From assembly GCA_016872715.1 (NCBI GenBank), contig VGZD01000028.1:1-38053 (forward strand): 38,053 bases of DNA, in the 5' to 3' direction. Numbering within the stretch: the first letter of the stretch is position 1; each line of letters opens with the position of its first letter. A program made the translations under genes and the position numbers. This DNA is from Planctomycetota bacterium. Its GTDB lineage: Bacteria; Planctomycetota; UBA1135; GCA-002686595. Positions 1 through 7,446 of this stretch are shown here, piece by piece. Below the pieces are notes generated by a model. That model ran no database searches, was not told the DNA's origin, and saw only the letters and a program-made list of their open reading frames with translations.

Positions 1-102
1 GAGCGCATGGCGGAATCCGACGGCGCGGATGACGACGCGGACGACGGCGCGGACGACGGCGCGGATGACGACCTCGCGGACGATCCCGCGGACGCCGTCT
101 AG
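1..102 (+). CDS. C-terminal tail of an unknown protein, very acidic (partial, runs off left edge)
   Basis: Frame 1 is open from the first base to a TAG at 100-102 and gives the last 33 residues of a protein whose body lies outside the window. The tail is almost entirely Asp, Ala and Gly in loosely repeated GADDD/GADDGADD units and ends in DPADAV. Nothing here identifies the protein; low-complexity acidic tails occur on many unrelated proteins. The underlying DNA is a degenerate GCGGAYGAC-type repeat, so length variation between strains would be expected. The partial status is certain only if the frame is truly coding; the strong Asp/Ala bias and the clean stop just before a convergent gene support it. 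Confidence 0.6.
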   Translation, partial: ERMAESDGADDDADDGADDGADDDLADDPADAV

Positions 103-120
103 AGCGGCGGTGCGGCCAGC

Positions 121-138
121 GCTCGCCCGCGGGCGTGC
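121..138. terminator. Possible short hairpin between convergent genes
   Basis: The 12-base palindrome CGCCCGCGGGCG (124-135) has two more flanking pairs after a T/T mismatch. It lies between the stop at 102 (plus) and the stop at 154 (minus), where a bidirectional terminator would be expected. There is no T-tract and the stem is short, so this is weak. Confidence 0.25.
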
Positions 139-153
139 TCGCCCCCCGCAGTG

Positions 154-708
154 CTAGCTCGCGAGGTCCGCGGCGAGCGCGGCGCGCTGGGAAGGCTCCA
201 AACGAGCCTCGACCGTGAGGGTCGGATGGTCGGCGCCGATGGCGAGCGGCACCCGACCGGCCACGGGGAACTTGATGTAGTGCACGCTCGAGAGGCGCTC
301 GTCCCCCACTTGGCGCTCGTCGAAACAGGCGTACACCTTCGCGCCGTCCTCGAGCCGTGCGTAGACGTGTCGCGGCAACGCGAGCCACTCACGCAGCTTG
401 ATCGCACGCTCGGCCGGGTCGTCGAGCTCGATCATGAGCGTGCAGCCGAGCTCGCCCGCCCCGCCGAGCAGCTCGTTGTACGTCGCGAGCTCGTGCTGGA
501 TGTCGGCCTCGCGCACGATGCGCTCGATGCGCACCATCTCCTGCACCTGATAGCGCGCCGTGGCCGTGTTCTCGAACAGGAAGGTGAGCACGCCGCCGAC
601 ATGCACGCGCCGCGGCGCCTTGATCGCGAGCACTTGCGAGCGGATCGCCTCGCGGCGCTCTTCGTAGGTGACGTAGTCGAGGATGGAGACGCGTTCGACG
701 GGCTTCAT
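154..708 (-). CDS. DUF3501 family protein
   Basis: A 184-residue protein that I recognise as DUF3501 from its N-terminal half: an EERR-x2-I-R-x3-L-A-I-K stretch near residues 17-30, then FEN-x5-YQVQEMVRIERI at about 45-64, then an HELATYN segment. The C-terminal half has the family-like SSVHYIKF and GADHP motifs near 141-163. Length matches the family (about 185-200). The biochemical role of the family is not established; in other bacteria I recall it near rubrerythrin-type or Fe-S proteins, but that context is absent here. There is no signal peptide or membrane segment, so it is likely cytosolic. The ATG at 708 is preceded by a TATTCT hexamer 36 bases upstream and no clear SD. It is followed on the right by a small HEAT protein on the same strand, 111 bases away. 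Confidence 0.8.
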   Translation of the reverse strand: MKPVERVSILDYVTYEERREAIRSQVLAIKAPRRVHVGGVLTFLFENTATARYQVQEMVRIERIVREADIQHELATYNELLGGAGELGCTLMIELDDPAERAIKLREWLALPRHVYARLEDGAKVYACFDERQVGDERLSSVHYIKFPVAGRVPLAIGADHPTLTVEARLEPSQRAALAADLAS

Positions 709-744
709 GGTGACTTCGGATGCGCGCGGGAAGCGGCGCGAGCC

Positions 745-750
745 AGAATA
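745..750 (-). promoter_or_regulatory. Possible -10 element (TATTCT) for the DUF3501 gene
   Basis: On the minus strand TATTCT lies 36 bases before the ATG at 708. It fits the TANNNT pattern seen before many genes in this window. No convincing -35 box is visible. Confidence 0.35.
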
Positions 751-819
751 CCCAACGCGCGGCAGCGGCGCGCAGGCCAGTGTGTTCGCGCGCGGCCTGC
801 GTCAGGGCCGAGCGCGCGC

Positions 820-1089
820 TCAGCGCTTGGTTTCGATCGCGCGCAAGATGGCCGACATGGCTTCGGCCGCCGCGAGACACACGTCGCCATCGGGATCGAC
901 GATCAGTTCCTCGAGCACCGGACGAGCCGAAGCCGCGCGAGCCTTCATGGCGCCGATGCGCACGCAGGCGTCGAGCCGCACCTTGGGGTCCGCATCCCTG
1001 AGGCTTGCCACCAGCGCGGAGAGCTCTTCATCCCTCCCCGGGGACGGCGGCGTGGCTCCCGGCTTCTTGAACATGTCGAACAGGCCCAT
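820..1089 (-). CDS. Small HEAT-repeat-like protein
   Basis: An 89-residue protein. After a short N-terminal MGLFDMFKKPG segment and a Pro-rich linker, residues about 20-85 form two alpha-hairpins with HEAT-like signatures: LVASLRDADPKVRLDACVRI, then a second unit with DPDGDVCLAAAEAMSAIL. The D-x-x-V-R and D-V-C-x-A-A-A positions are those typical of HEAT units. HEAT solenoids are protein-binding scaffolds, so a small adaptor role is plausible but not shown. It lacks a signal peptide. A much larger secreted HEAT protein lies two genes upstream on the same strand, so the two may share an origin. It starts at ATG 1089 with no SD. Real coding status is likely given the clean amphipathic pattern. 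Confidence 0.65.
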   Translation of the reverse strand: MGLFDMFKKPGATPPSPGRDEELSALVASLRDADPKVRLDACVRIGAMKARAASARPVLEELIVDPDGDVCLAAAEAMSAILRAIETKR

Positions 1090-1119
1090 GGCGAACGGGG
1101 ACGCTCGTCCCAGATCCCT

Positions 1120-1125
1120 AGCCTA
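1120..1125 (-). promoter_or_regulatory. Possible -10 element (TAGGCT) for the small HEAT gene
   Basis: TAGGCT on the minus strand lies 30 bases before the ATG at 1089 in the 129-base gap to the DUF72 gene. It matches the window-wide TANNNT pattern. No -35 is evident. Confidence 0.35.
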
Positions 1126-1218
1126 ATCGGACGCGGACGTGGATGCGAGCCGTGCTCGCGCGCCGGGCGCCCACGCAGGGAAGAATCTGCCTCTCGCCGA
1201 GCCGAGGACCGGCCGCGG

Positions 1219-2073
1219 CTAGGCCTTGGGAGGCGCGCCCTCGCCGGCTCGCACCCGCGCCACCAGATCGCGAATCGTGTCCGGCGCGAAGCCCGCGTAG
1301 TGGTTGTTGGCGTAGACGTAGACGTCCGTGGCGCGTGTGAGCAGCTCGCGCAGGAGCCCCGCCCACTGGTCGAGCCGCTGCGACTGGTCGAGCACGACGT
1401 GATCGAGCGTGTCCGTGAGCGAGTCGATCCGCTTGCGATCTCCGATCAGGCGCGCGTACGTGAAGTCGGCGGTGAGCAGGTCGAAGCGCTCGGCGAGCTC
1501 GCGGGGATGCGGCATGTAGACGAGGTCGACGAGCACGAGCGCGCAGCCGTGAGCCCGCAGCAGCGCGAGCGTCTGCGCGTCGATCCAGCTCTTGTTGCGC
1601 AGCTCGACCCCGTAGCGAAACTGCTTGGGCAGCGTCGACAGGAACGCGTCGAGTCGCTCGCGGAACAACCCCACGTTGGCGAACGCGCCGCGATTGAAGT
1701 ACGGAAACTGCAGCACCAGCGGACCGCATTTCTCTCCGAGCAGCGACATCGCCTCGAGAAAACGCTCCAGATCGCGCTCGACGTGCTCGCGCACGAGCAC
1801 CTTCGCTCCATCGGGCGCAGCCGCGCTGCCGCCGTGCACGATGGAGCGCGGGAACTTGGCGGAGATGACGAAGCCCTCCCTCGTGCGGTCCGCCCAGCCG
1901 CTGACCAGTCGCTTGTCCGGCACGCGGTAGTAGGTGACGTCCGCCTCGACCGTGTCGAACTGCGTCGAGTAGAACGGCAACTGCTCCGCCGCCGCGAGTC
2001 CCGGCGGATAGAACACGCCATTCCAGGCCTTCTCGGACCAACTCGAGGTCCCAAAGTGCAGCGTCCCGGCCAT
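1219..2073 (-). CDS. DUF72 (YecE-like) domain protein
   Basis: A 284-residue TIM-barrel-type protein of the DUF72/YecE family. Diagnostic segments: HFGTSSWSEKAW at the N-terminus, PFYSTQFDTVEADVTYYRVP at about 32-52, GFVISAKFPRSIVH near 70, LVLQFPYFN near 125, and VELRNKSWI near 161 (family E-x-R-x-x-S/T-W). The C-terminal DVYVYANNHYAGFAP at about 253-267 matches the family's conserved YFNNHYEG-like motif. Function is not established for the family; a nuclease or sugar-related enzyme has been suggested. I chose ATG 2073 because the family begins with this MxGxxxxGTSSW pattern; an upstream in-frame TTG at 2088 is possible. It begins 33 bases after the stop of the large HEAT gene, so the two are probably co-transcribed. 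Confidence 0.85.
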   Translation of the reverse strand: MAGTLHFGTSSWSEKAWNGVFYPPGLAAAEQLPFYSTQFDTVEADVTYYRVPDKRLVSGWADRTREGFVISAKFPRSIVHGGSAAAPDGAKVLVREHVERDLERFLEAMSLLGEKCGPLVLQFPYFNRGAFANVGLFRERLDAFLSTLPKQFRYGVELRNKSWIDAQTLALLRAHGCALVLVDLVYMPHPRELAERFDLLTADFTYARLIGDRKRIDSLTDTLDHVVLDQSQRLDQWAGLLRELLTRATDVYVYANNHYAGFAPDTIRDLVARVRAGEGAPPKA

Positions 2074-2092
2074 GGGTTCGTCGCGCAAGCAC

Positions 2093-2107
2093 GGCGCGCC
2101 GCGCGCC
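2093..2107 (-). other. Short GC hairpin at the HEAT stop / DUF72 start junction
   Basis: GGCGCG and CGCGCC form a perfect 6-bp stem with a 3-base loop that overlaps the stop codon of the upstream gene and lies 19 bases before the DUF72 ATG. It could act as an intra-operon attenuator or RNA-stability element, or be chance in GC-rich DNA. Confidence 0.3.
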
Positions 2108-4527
2108 TAGAGCTCGTTCTGGCGCTTGGAGCGCACGAAGTTGGTGACGAGGCTGAGCGCGGTGCGATCGAACACGTGCTCCGCGGCCTTGCCGTTGGAG
2201 CCCCACCATTTCTCCCCGTTCGTGGCGCGCCAAGCCGACCACGGCAGCGCCATGCGATCGACCGCGTAGGCCTGACGCTGCTCCGGCTCCTTCAGCCACG
2301 TGGCGTTGACGAGGCCCTGATTGTTGAAGTGATTGACCGAGTCGCAGACCAGCCCGTGACCCGCGCGGAACCAGACGGTCATGTTGCCGACGCCGTACTT
2401 GGCCGCGCACTGCGGACTGTCGACGAGCACCTCGCAGCGCTCGCGATCGAGTACCTCGATCATGTGCGGTCCTTCGAGGTTGTAGTGCGGCTCCACGCCA
2501 CCGTCGAACACACCGGCGAGATGGACGCTGCCCTCCTCGATCGGCTCGGCACTGACCGTCGCGAGCTCGTTCTCGAGGTGCACGGCCTTGGCCAGACCCG
2601 GACAGATCTTCTCGATCGTCTCGCCGAGCGACCAGCACGAGCCGAACAGATAGCCGCCGGTGCGCACGAACCACTCGATGCACTCGAGGTCGTCGGGTAG
2701 CACCTCGCCCGTGCAGTTCGAGACGTACACGCCAAACGGTTGCAGCCCGTCCTCGCGGTGCTTGCCGGCCACGGTGCGGCGATAGGGCACGCCCGATGAG
2801 GGCGATGCGTCCTTGCCCTTGCCGAGCGGAGCCGCCACGGCACCCGTCTCGACGCGCTCGAGCACGCTCTGGATCTGATCTCCGCGGCTTTCGAGCACGA
2901 TCACGTCGAGGTCCTTGAAGACTTCGGCGACCGAGAGCGCGTAGCCGAACTTCTCGCGTCGCGCCTTGAGCTCCTCGGGCGTCCACAGCTTCAGGCGCGC
3001 ACCGTGCTCTCCCCACCACTTCAGCCAAGCCGCCGAGTCGCGGCCGAAGTCCTGCTTGGTGAGCGCCTTCGCGCAGGCGACCGCCGACAGCGCCACGGCG
3101 GCTTCCTTGTCCGCGGTCGCCGCGAGAATCACGGGCACGGCCTCGCTCTTGGTGACGTGGGAAAGTCCGACGATCGCGGCTCCGCGCAACCGCCAGTCAG
3201 GGCTCTTCGACAGCGCGACGAGCGGTTCGACCGCGCTCTCCTGCGTGGTCTTGCCGAGCGAAACGGCGGCGCACACGGCCACCGTCCACTCGCGATCGCC
3301 CAACGCTTTCGCGAGCGCCTTCACGGCGAGCTCGCCGCGGCTGCCGCCGAGCGCGACGGCGGCGGCCTCGCGCGCGGGCGCATCGGTCGCCGTTCCGAGC
3401 ACTTCCGCGAGCACGCCGAGCACCGCGTCATTGGCTGCATGGCCGCGCAGCTCCTGCAACGCCACGAGCCGCACGCGTCCGTTCTTGTCCGCGAGCGCGA
3501 GCGCGCGTGCCTGAGTGAGCACCGGCTCGAGTCCGAGCGCGCCGCCCGCGTGCAGCGCCGCGGCGCGCACATCCGCATCCGAGTGACTCAGGCCCTTCTC
3601 GATCTCGCGCTCCGCCGTGGACTCGAGGTCCGCGACCGACGCGAGCGCGCGCGCGAGCCGCACGCCGCGCACGGCGACGGGCGGCGGCGCTCCGACGAGC
3701 GCGTCGAGCAGCTTTGCGACCGCCGCGGCGTCGACGCGCGCGATGGCCGTCAGTGCTCGAACGAGCCTGCGCTCGACGACGTCCCCGAGGTCCGCTGCCA
3801 TCAGGCGCGCCTCGAGCAGCGGCAGGAAGCTCGCATCCGGCCGCGCCTCGACCGCGCGGAGCGCCGCGCAGGCGAACTGCGCATTCTCGCCCGCGAGGTA
3901 CCCCTCGAGCAGCGTGCGCATCTCGTCGAGGCTGACCGCCGCGATGGCGTACGCCGCCGCGAGCCGCTCCGGTTCCTCCTTGGCTTTCTGGGACTTCTTC
4001 AGGTTCTTCGCGACCGTGTCGGACTCGGCGCCGCTGCCCTGCGAGGCCACGATCGCGAGCGCCGCCCAGGCGTTGGGCGCGTTCTTGCCAGACGTCTGCT
4101 TGGCGAGCTCGTCGGTCGCTCGCGCCGCGTCGAGCTTGGCGAGCGACAGCGCCGCCGCGCGCCGCACCCGCATCGCCGGTGCGTCGAGTGCGGTCTTCAC
4201 GAGCTGCGGCAGCGCGGCCTTGGTGCCGATCTTCCCTAGCGCCGACGCAGCGCACTCGACGACTTCCCAGTCCTTGTCGAGCAGCGCGGAGATGAGCGCC
4301 TTCTCGGCCCCCTCGACCGCGCCCTCCGCGAGAGCGGCGATCGCGGCCACGCGCTTCTCAGGCTCCTTGGCCTTGATGTCCTTGAGCGGATCCTGCGCGA
4401 AACTCAGGCCCGCAAGGGCGACCAGCGCGAGCGCGCTCTCGGCGAGCGCGCGACACCGGCCGCCCCGCAGCGCTTGGGTCGAAAGGTCGGACGATCCTCG
4501 CTCGAGGGCTCGCTGTGCTTGATCCAC
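2107..4527 (-). CDS. Secreted HEAT-repeat protein with C-terminal glutamine-amidotransferase-like (DUF4159-like) domain
   Basis: An 806-residue exported protein. Residues about 28-44 are a hydrophobic signal segment ending in SFAQ, after a rather long N-region. From about 50 to 500 there is a solenoid of HEAT-type repeats (recurrent DW-x-V/L, AAxALGKIG, VRRAAALSLAKL, DREWTVAVCAAVSLGK). After a linker, the region from about 535 to 790 has an amidotransferase-like Rossmann pattern: LDVIVLESRGDQ, then FGVYVSNCTGEVLPDD, then GGYLFGSCWS. This resembles DUF4159/ThuA-type domains, though no catalytic triad can be assigned. The GTG start at 4527 is supported by GGAG ten bases upstream. HEAT plus DUF4159-like architecture is common in planctomycete secretomes, and a periplasmic scaffold role is inference. 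It heads a probable operon with the DUF72 gene. Confidence 0.75.
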   Translation of the reverse strand: MDQAQRALERGSSDLSTQALRGGRCRALAESALALVALAGLSFAQDPLKDIKAKEPEKRVAAIAALAEGAVEGAEKALISALLDKDWEVVECAASALGKIGTKAALPQLVKTALDAPAMRVRRAAALSLAKLDAARATDELAKQTSGKNAPNAWAALAIVASQGSGAESDTVAKNLKKSQKAKEEPERLAAAYAIAAVSLDEMRTLLEGYLAGENAQFACAALRAVEARPDASFLPLLEARLMAADLGDVVERRLVRALTAIARVDAAAVAKLLDALVGAPPPVAVRGVRLARALASVADLESTAEREIEKGLSHSDADVRAAALHAGGALGLEPVLTQARALALADKNGRVRLVALQELRGHAANDAVLGVLAEVLGTATDAPAREAAAVALGGSRGELAVKALAKALGDREWTVAVCAAVSLGKTTQESAVEPLVALSKSPDWRLRGAAIVGLSHVTKSEAVPVILAATADKEAAVALSAVACAKALTKQDFGRDSAAWLKWWGEHGARLKLWTPEELKARREKFGYALSVAEVFKDLDVIVLESRGDQIQSVLERVETGAVAAPLGKGKDASPSSGVPYRRTVAGKHREDGLQPFGVYVSNCTGEVLPDDLECIEWFVRTGGYLFGSCWSLGETIEKICPGLAKAVHLENELATVSAEPIEEGSVHLAGVFDGGVEPHYNLEGPHMIEVLDRERCEVLVDSPQCAAKYGVGNMTVWFRAGHGLVCDSVNHFNNQGLVNATWLKEPEQRQAYAVDRMALPWSAWRATNGEKWWGSNGKAAEHVFDRTALSLVTNFVRSKRQNEL

Positions 4528-4838
4528 TGTGGTTGCTCTCCGTAGGTCGAAGCGGGGCGTCGCGGTTGGGAGCGTCGCGGCACGGCTCGTCCCGCGCGCG
4601 CGCCCGCCGTGCTCGCGCGCGACGGACTCCCGCCGCGGACACCGGGTCGAGAGTGTGCACCAGCCGCGCGCCCCTTGTCGAGCACGCCCCCCTCGCGCAA
4701 GCCCTCGCTCGAGGTCGCTCGCGACCCTTGCCCGCGCCCGGCGCTCGCGCGGACGGCACCGAATGCGTCCCCTTCAGACTCGCCCGACTCCCCAGCCCAC
4801 GCTTGCGAGCCACCGCGCGTTGGTGTCGGATAGCTCCC
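4528..4838. other. 311-base intergenic region between divergent genes
   Basis: This separates the minus-strand HEAT gene from the plus-strand DUF3293 gene and must hold both promoters. I see the GGAG SD for the GTG at 4527. On the plus strand, GATAGCT sits three bases before the ATG at 4839, close to the TANNNT pattern but not an exact match. No operator palindrome, RNA structure or small gene could be supported. Confidence 0.5.
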
Positions 4839-5264
4839 ATGCACCAGCGCGAGTCGACCTATGCGTGCACGGTGCTGGAGCTGCTCGACGAGTACTGGAT
4901 CGACTTGCGCCGCCCGCTCGGCGAGCGCGAGCGCGCCGCGTTTCGAGCCGCGGGCTTCGCCGCCACGTTCGTGATCCTGAGCGCGTGGCCAGCGCTCGGC
5001 GAGCCGCACGTCGCTCGTTCGGGCCGTCGGGCAACCGAGCGGCTGCGAGCGGAGCTGCGCGTGCAGGGCGCGCGAGCGGTCGACGTACTCGCGGGCTCGC
5101 CGGATCGCAGACACCGCGAGCCGAGCCTAGCCTGCGAGTTGAGCGAAGCGAGCGCTCTCGCGCTCGCACGCTCGTTCGGGCAGGACGCCTACTTCTGGTT
5201 CGACGGCACGCGCATGTCGATCCGCTGGTGCGACGGCTCGCCCACGACACTGCTTCCACTCTGA
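4839..5264 (+). CDS. DUF3293 domain protein
   Basis: A 141-residue cytosolic protein that fits DUF3293. Residues about 39-48 carry the family's FVILSAW-type segment (the family usually reads FITAWNP). This is followed by RRATERLRAELRVQGAR at about 61-77, an EPSLACELSEASALALARSFGQDAYFWFDG run at about 94-124, and a short C-terminal beta end. The LAR-x-FGQ-x-A motif is the best diagnostic. No function is known for this family. I chose ATG 4839 because homologous sequence begins just after it; the frame stays open upstream to 4515 but that part looks random. Only 12 bases separate it from the metallophosphoesterase, so the two are probably co-transcribed. Confidence 0.8.
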   Translation: MHQRESTYACTVLELLDEYWIDLRRPLGERERAAFRAAGFAATFVILSAWPALGEPHVARSGRRATERLRAELRVQGARAVDVLAGSPDRRHREPSLACELSEASALALARSFGQDAYFWFDGTRMSIRWCDGSPTTLLPL

Positions 5265-5276
5265 GAGCTCACGACC

Positions 5277-7247
5277 ATGCTTCACCGCGCCCTCCGCATC
5301 GCCCTGTTCGTCGTGCCTCTCGGTGCTGCTTGGCTCGCGGACGACGACGACGCCGAGCGAGAGCGCGCGCGGCGCTTCGTGACGAGCCGCACGAGCAAGG
5401 TGACCCTGCCCCTGCCCGACGAGCAAGACGCCTTCAGCTTCGTGATCTACGGAGACCGCACCGGTGGTCCGGCCGAGGGCGTGAAGGTGCTCGCACAGGC
5501 CGTGCGAGAGACGAACGTGATCCGACCCGACCTCGTGATGACCGTCGGCGATCTCGTGCAGGGCTACAACGACCAGCCCGCCTGGCAACTGCAAGCGAAC
5601 GAGTACTCGCAGATCATGAATCGCCTCGACGCTCCGTGGTTTCCGGTGGTCGGCAACCACGACATCTACTGGCGCGGCAAGGGGGAGCGGCCGAGCGAGG
5701 AGCACGAAGCCGACTACGAGGCGCACTTCGGTCCGCTGTGGTACGCCTTCCGACACAAGAGCGCGTGGTTCATCGCGCTCCACTCCGACGAGGCGAATCC
5801 GCAGACCGGCGAGCGCAACTTCAACAAGCCCGAGTGCCAGCGCATGAGCGCCGAGCAGCTCGCATTCCTCGACGACGCGCTCGCGCGCTCGCGAGGCGCG
5901 CAGCACGTGTTCGTGTTCTTGCACCATCCGCGTTGGCTCGGAGGCAACTACGGCGACGACTGGCAGCGCGTGCACGCCAAGCTCGCCGCCGCCGGGAACG
6001 TCACGGCGGTCTTCGCGGGCCACATCCATCGCATGCGTTACGACGGAGCGCGCGACGGCATCGAGTACTTCACGCTCGCCACGGTCGGCGGCGAACAGTC
6101 GGCGCTGGTGCCCAAGGCGGGGTACCTGCACCAATACCACCTCGTCACCGTGCGCAAGAGCGGCATCGCCGTCGCGGCGTTGCCCGTGGGCGCCGCGATC
6201 GACGCGCGCGAAATCACGGGTGAGATGAGCGACGACGCCGCGGCCGCCGCGCGCGGCCTGCAACCTCTCGCGCTCTCGCCGCTCGTCTTTCGCGACGATC
6301 ACGGAGTCGACGGCGAGGCGCGCGTGACGTTGCGCAATCCTGCGCGCGGGGCGGTGGAGATCGACTTGGTGCCACACAGCGAGGACGCGCGCTGGAGCTT
6401 CGAGCCCAGTCACTTGCACGCGAAGATCGAGGCCGGTGGGTCGCGAGAGTTCACGTTGCGCGCAACGCGCCCCGCCGCCGCGCTCGACTCTGCGCTGCGC
6501 ATGCCGCGGCTGGAGGTGCGCGGCGACTGGCTCGGTGCGCGCTCGCGCGTCGAGCTGCCCTTGCGCGACGTGGAGCTCCCGCTCGACCTGCGCTCGCTGC
6601 CGCTGCCTGCGCGGCCCGCCGACGAACACGTCCTCGCGCTCGACGGCGATGGCGACGCGCTGCGCGTGCCACACGCTGCGCTGGCCTTGAGCGATGGGCC
6701 GTTCACCGTCGAAGGTTGGCTGCGCGCGCGCGAGTTCCGGCCACGGCAGGGTTTCGTCAACAAGACGGAGCAGGGCGAATTCGGCTTGTTCGTGGACGAG
6801 GGGCGGCCCTCGTTCACGGTGTTCCTCGGCCAGGACTACGTGTCGGCGCGCTCCCGCGAGCCCCTCTTCGAGCCCGGACGCTGGCACCATGTCGCAGGCC
6901 AGTTCGACGGCGCGCGGGTGCAGCTCTTCGTCGACGGCACGCTGGTCGCTTCGCGCTCCGGTCAGGGAGAGCGGCGCATTCTCGATCTGCCGCTGCTCGT
7001 CGGAGCCGACGTCAGCAAGGACGGCAGCCCGAACTCGTGCTTCCCCGGCGAGATCGACGAGGTGCGCGTCTCCACCGTGGCTCGCTACGGCGCAGCGACC
7101 CCGTTCGAGCCGCTCCGACGCTTCGAGAGCGACTCCGACACCGCGCTGCTCTTGCACATGGACGCGGATCTCGGTCCGTGGTGCCCCGATGCGAGTTCCA
7201 GACGCGCGCACGCCACGCGTCTGGGCGACTCCCGAGTTGGGCGCTGA
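5277..7247 (+). CDS. Secreted calcineurin-like metallophosphoesterase with C-terminal LamG/concanavalin-like domain
   Basis: A 656-residue exported protein. Residues 1-19 form a signal peptide. A calcineurin-like phosphoesterase domain spans about 52-290, with motifs GD60RTGG, GD92LVQG, GNH128D, FLHH217P and GHIH251. The first metal motif is D-x-T rather than the usual D-x-H, a variant to note since the His normally helps bind metal. A beta-rich middle follows (about 330-440). Then a LamG-like domain at about 451-605 has the pattern FTVEGWLR, then RWHHVAGQFDGARVQLFVDGTLV, then FPGEIDEVRVS, which is typical of carbohydrate- or glycan-binding laminin-G/pentraxin folds. The enzyme probably hydrolyses phosphoesters outside the cytoplasm, perhaps anchored to polysaccharide by the LamG part (inference). 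The start ATG is 12 bases after DUF3293. Confidence 0.85.
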   Translation: MLHRALRIALFVVPLGAAWLADDDDAERERARRFVTSRTSKVTLPLPDEQDAFSFVIYGDRTGGPAEGVKVLAQAVRETNVIRPDLVMTVGDLVQGYNDQPAWQLQANEYSQIMNRLDAPWFPVVGNHDIYWRGKGERPSEEHEADYEAHFGPLWYAFRHKSAWFIALHSDEANPQTGERNFNKPECQRMSAEQLAFLDDALARSRGAQHVFVFLHHPRWLGGNYGDDWQRVHAKLAAAGNVTAVFAGHIHRMRYDGARDGIEYFTLATVGGEQSALVPKAGYLHQYHLVTVRKSGIAVAALPVGAAIDAREITGEMSDDAAAAARGLQPLALSPLVFRDDHGVDGEARVTLRNPARGAVEIDLVPHSEDARWSFEPSHLHAKIEAGGSREFTLRATRPAAALDSALRMPRLEVRGDWLGARSRVELPLRDVELPLDLRSLPLPARPADEHVLALDGDGDALRVPHAALALSDGPFTVEGWLRAREFRPRQGFVNKTEQGEFGLFVDEGRPSFTVFLGQDYVSARSREPLFEPGRWHHVAGQFDGARVQLFVDGTLVASRSGQGERRILDLPLLVGADVSKDGSPNSCFPGEIDEVRVSTVARYGAATPFEPLRRFESDSDTALLLHMDADLGPWCPDASSRRAHATRLGDSRVGR

Positions 7248-7384
7248 TTTCGAAGACGGATCGAGAAGTTCCTTCCCGCCTCGAGCAGACCCGTGCTCGT
7301 CGCGCGCATGTTTCGCTGAATTCCCGATCGGCGTGCTGGAGTGCGCGCGTCCTCCGGCCCGACAAGGGTCGCGGGGAAGAAGAC

Positions 7385-7431
7385 GGCCACGCCCGTAAGG
7401 GTGGCCACGGCACGTCAGGGGCTGGGAGCCC
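7385..7431 (+). promoter_or_regulatory. Two-hairpin structured leader before the 7447 gene
   Basis: Two adjacent stem-loops occupy the end of the 199-base gap. The first is GGCCAC pairing with GTGGCC (7385-7390 with 7401-7406). The second is GGGCT pairing with AGCCC (7419-7423 with 7427-7431, loop GGG). The SD-like GGGAG (7434-7438) comes three bases later, then ATG at 7447. A stem ending right at the SD could control ribosome access; alternatively the first hairpin terminates the upstream operon. I could not match it to a known riboswitch consensus. Confidence 0.4.
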
Positions 7432-7446
7432 TCGGGAGAAGCGATC

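Noticed and set aside
151..2700. An 849-codon open frame on the plus strand
   Set aside because: It lies opposite the DUF3501, HEAT and DUF72 genes and reads as Arg/His/Val-rich low-sense sequence; it is an antisense artefact of high GC.
7385..7446. A c-di-GMP (GEMM) or other known riboswitch
   Set aside because: The conserved bases of the known consensus sequences I could recall are absent; only generic hairpins are supported.
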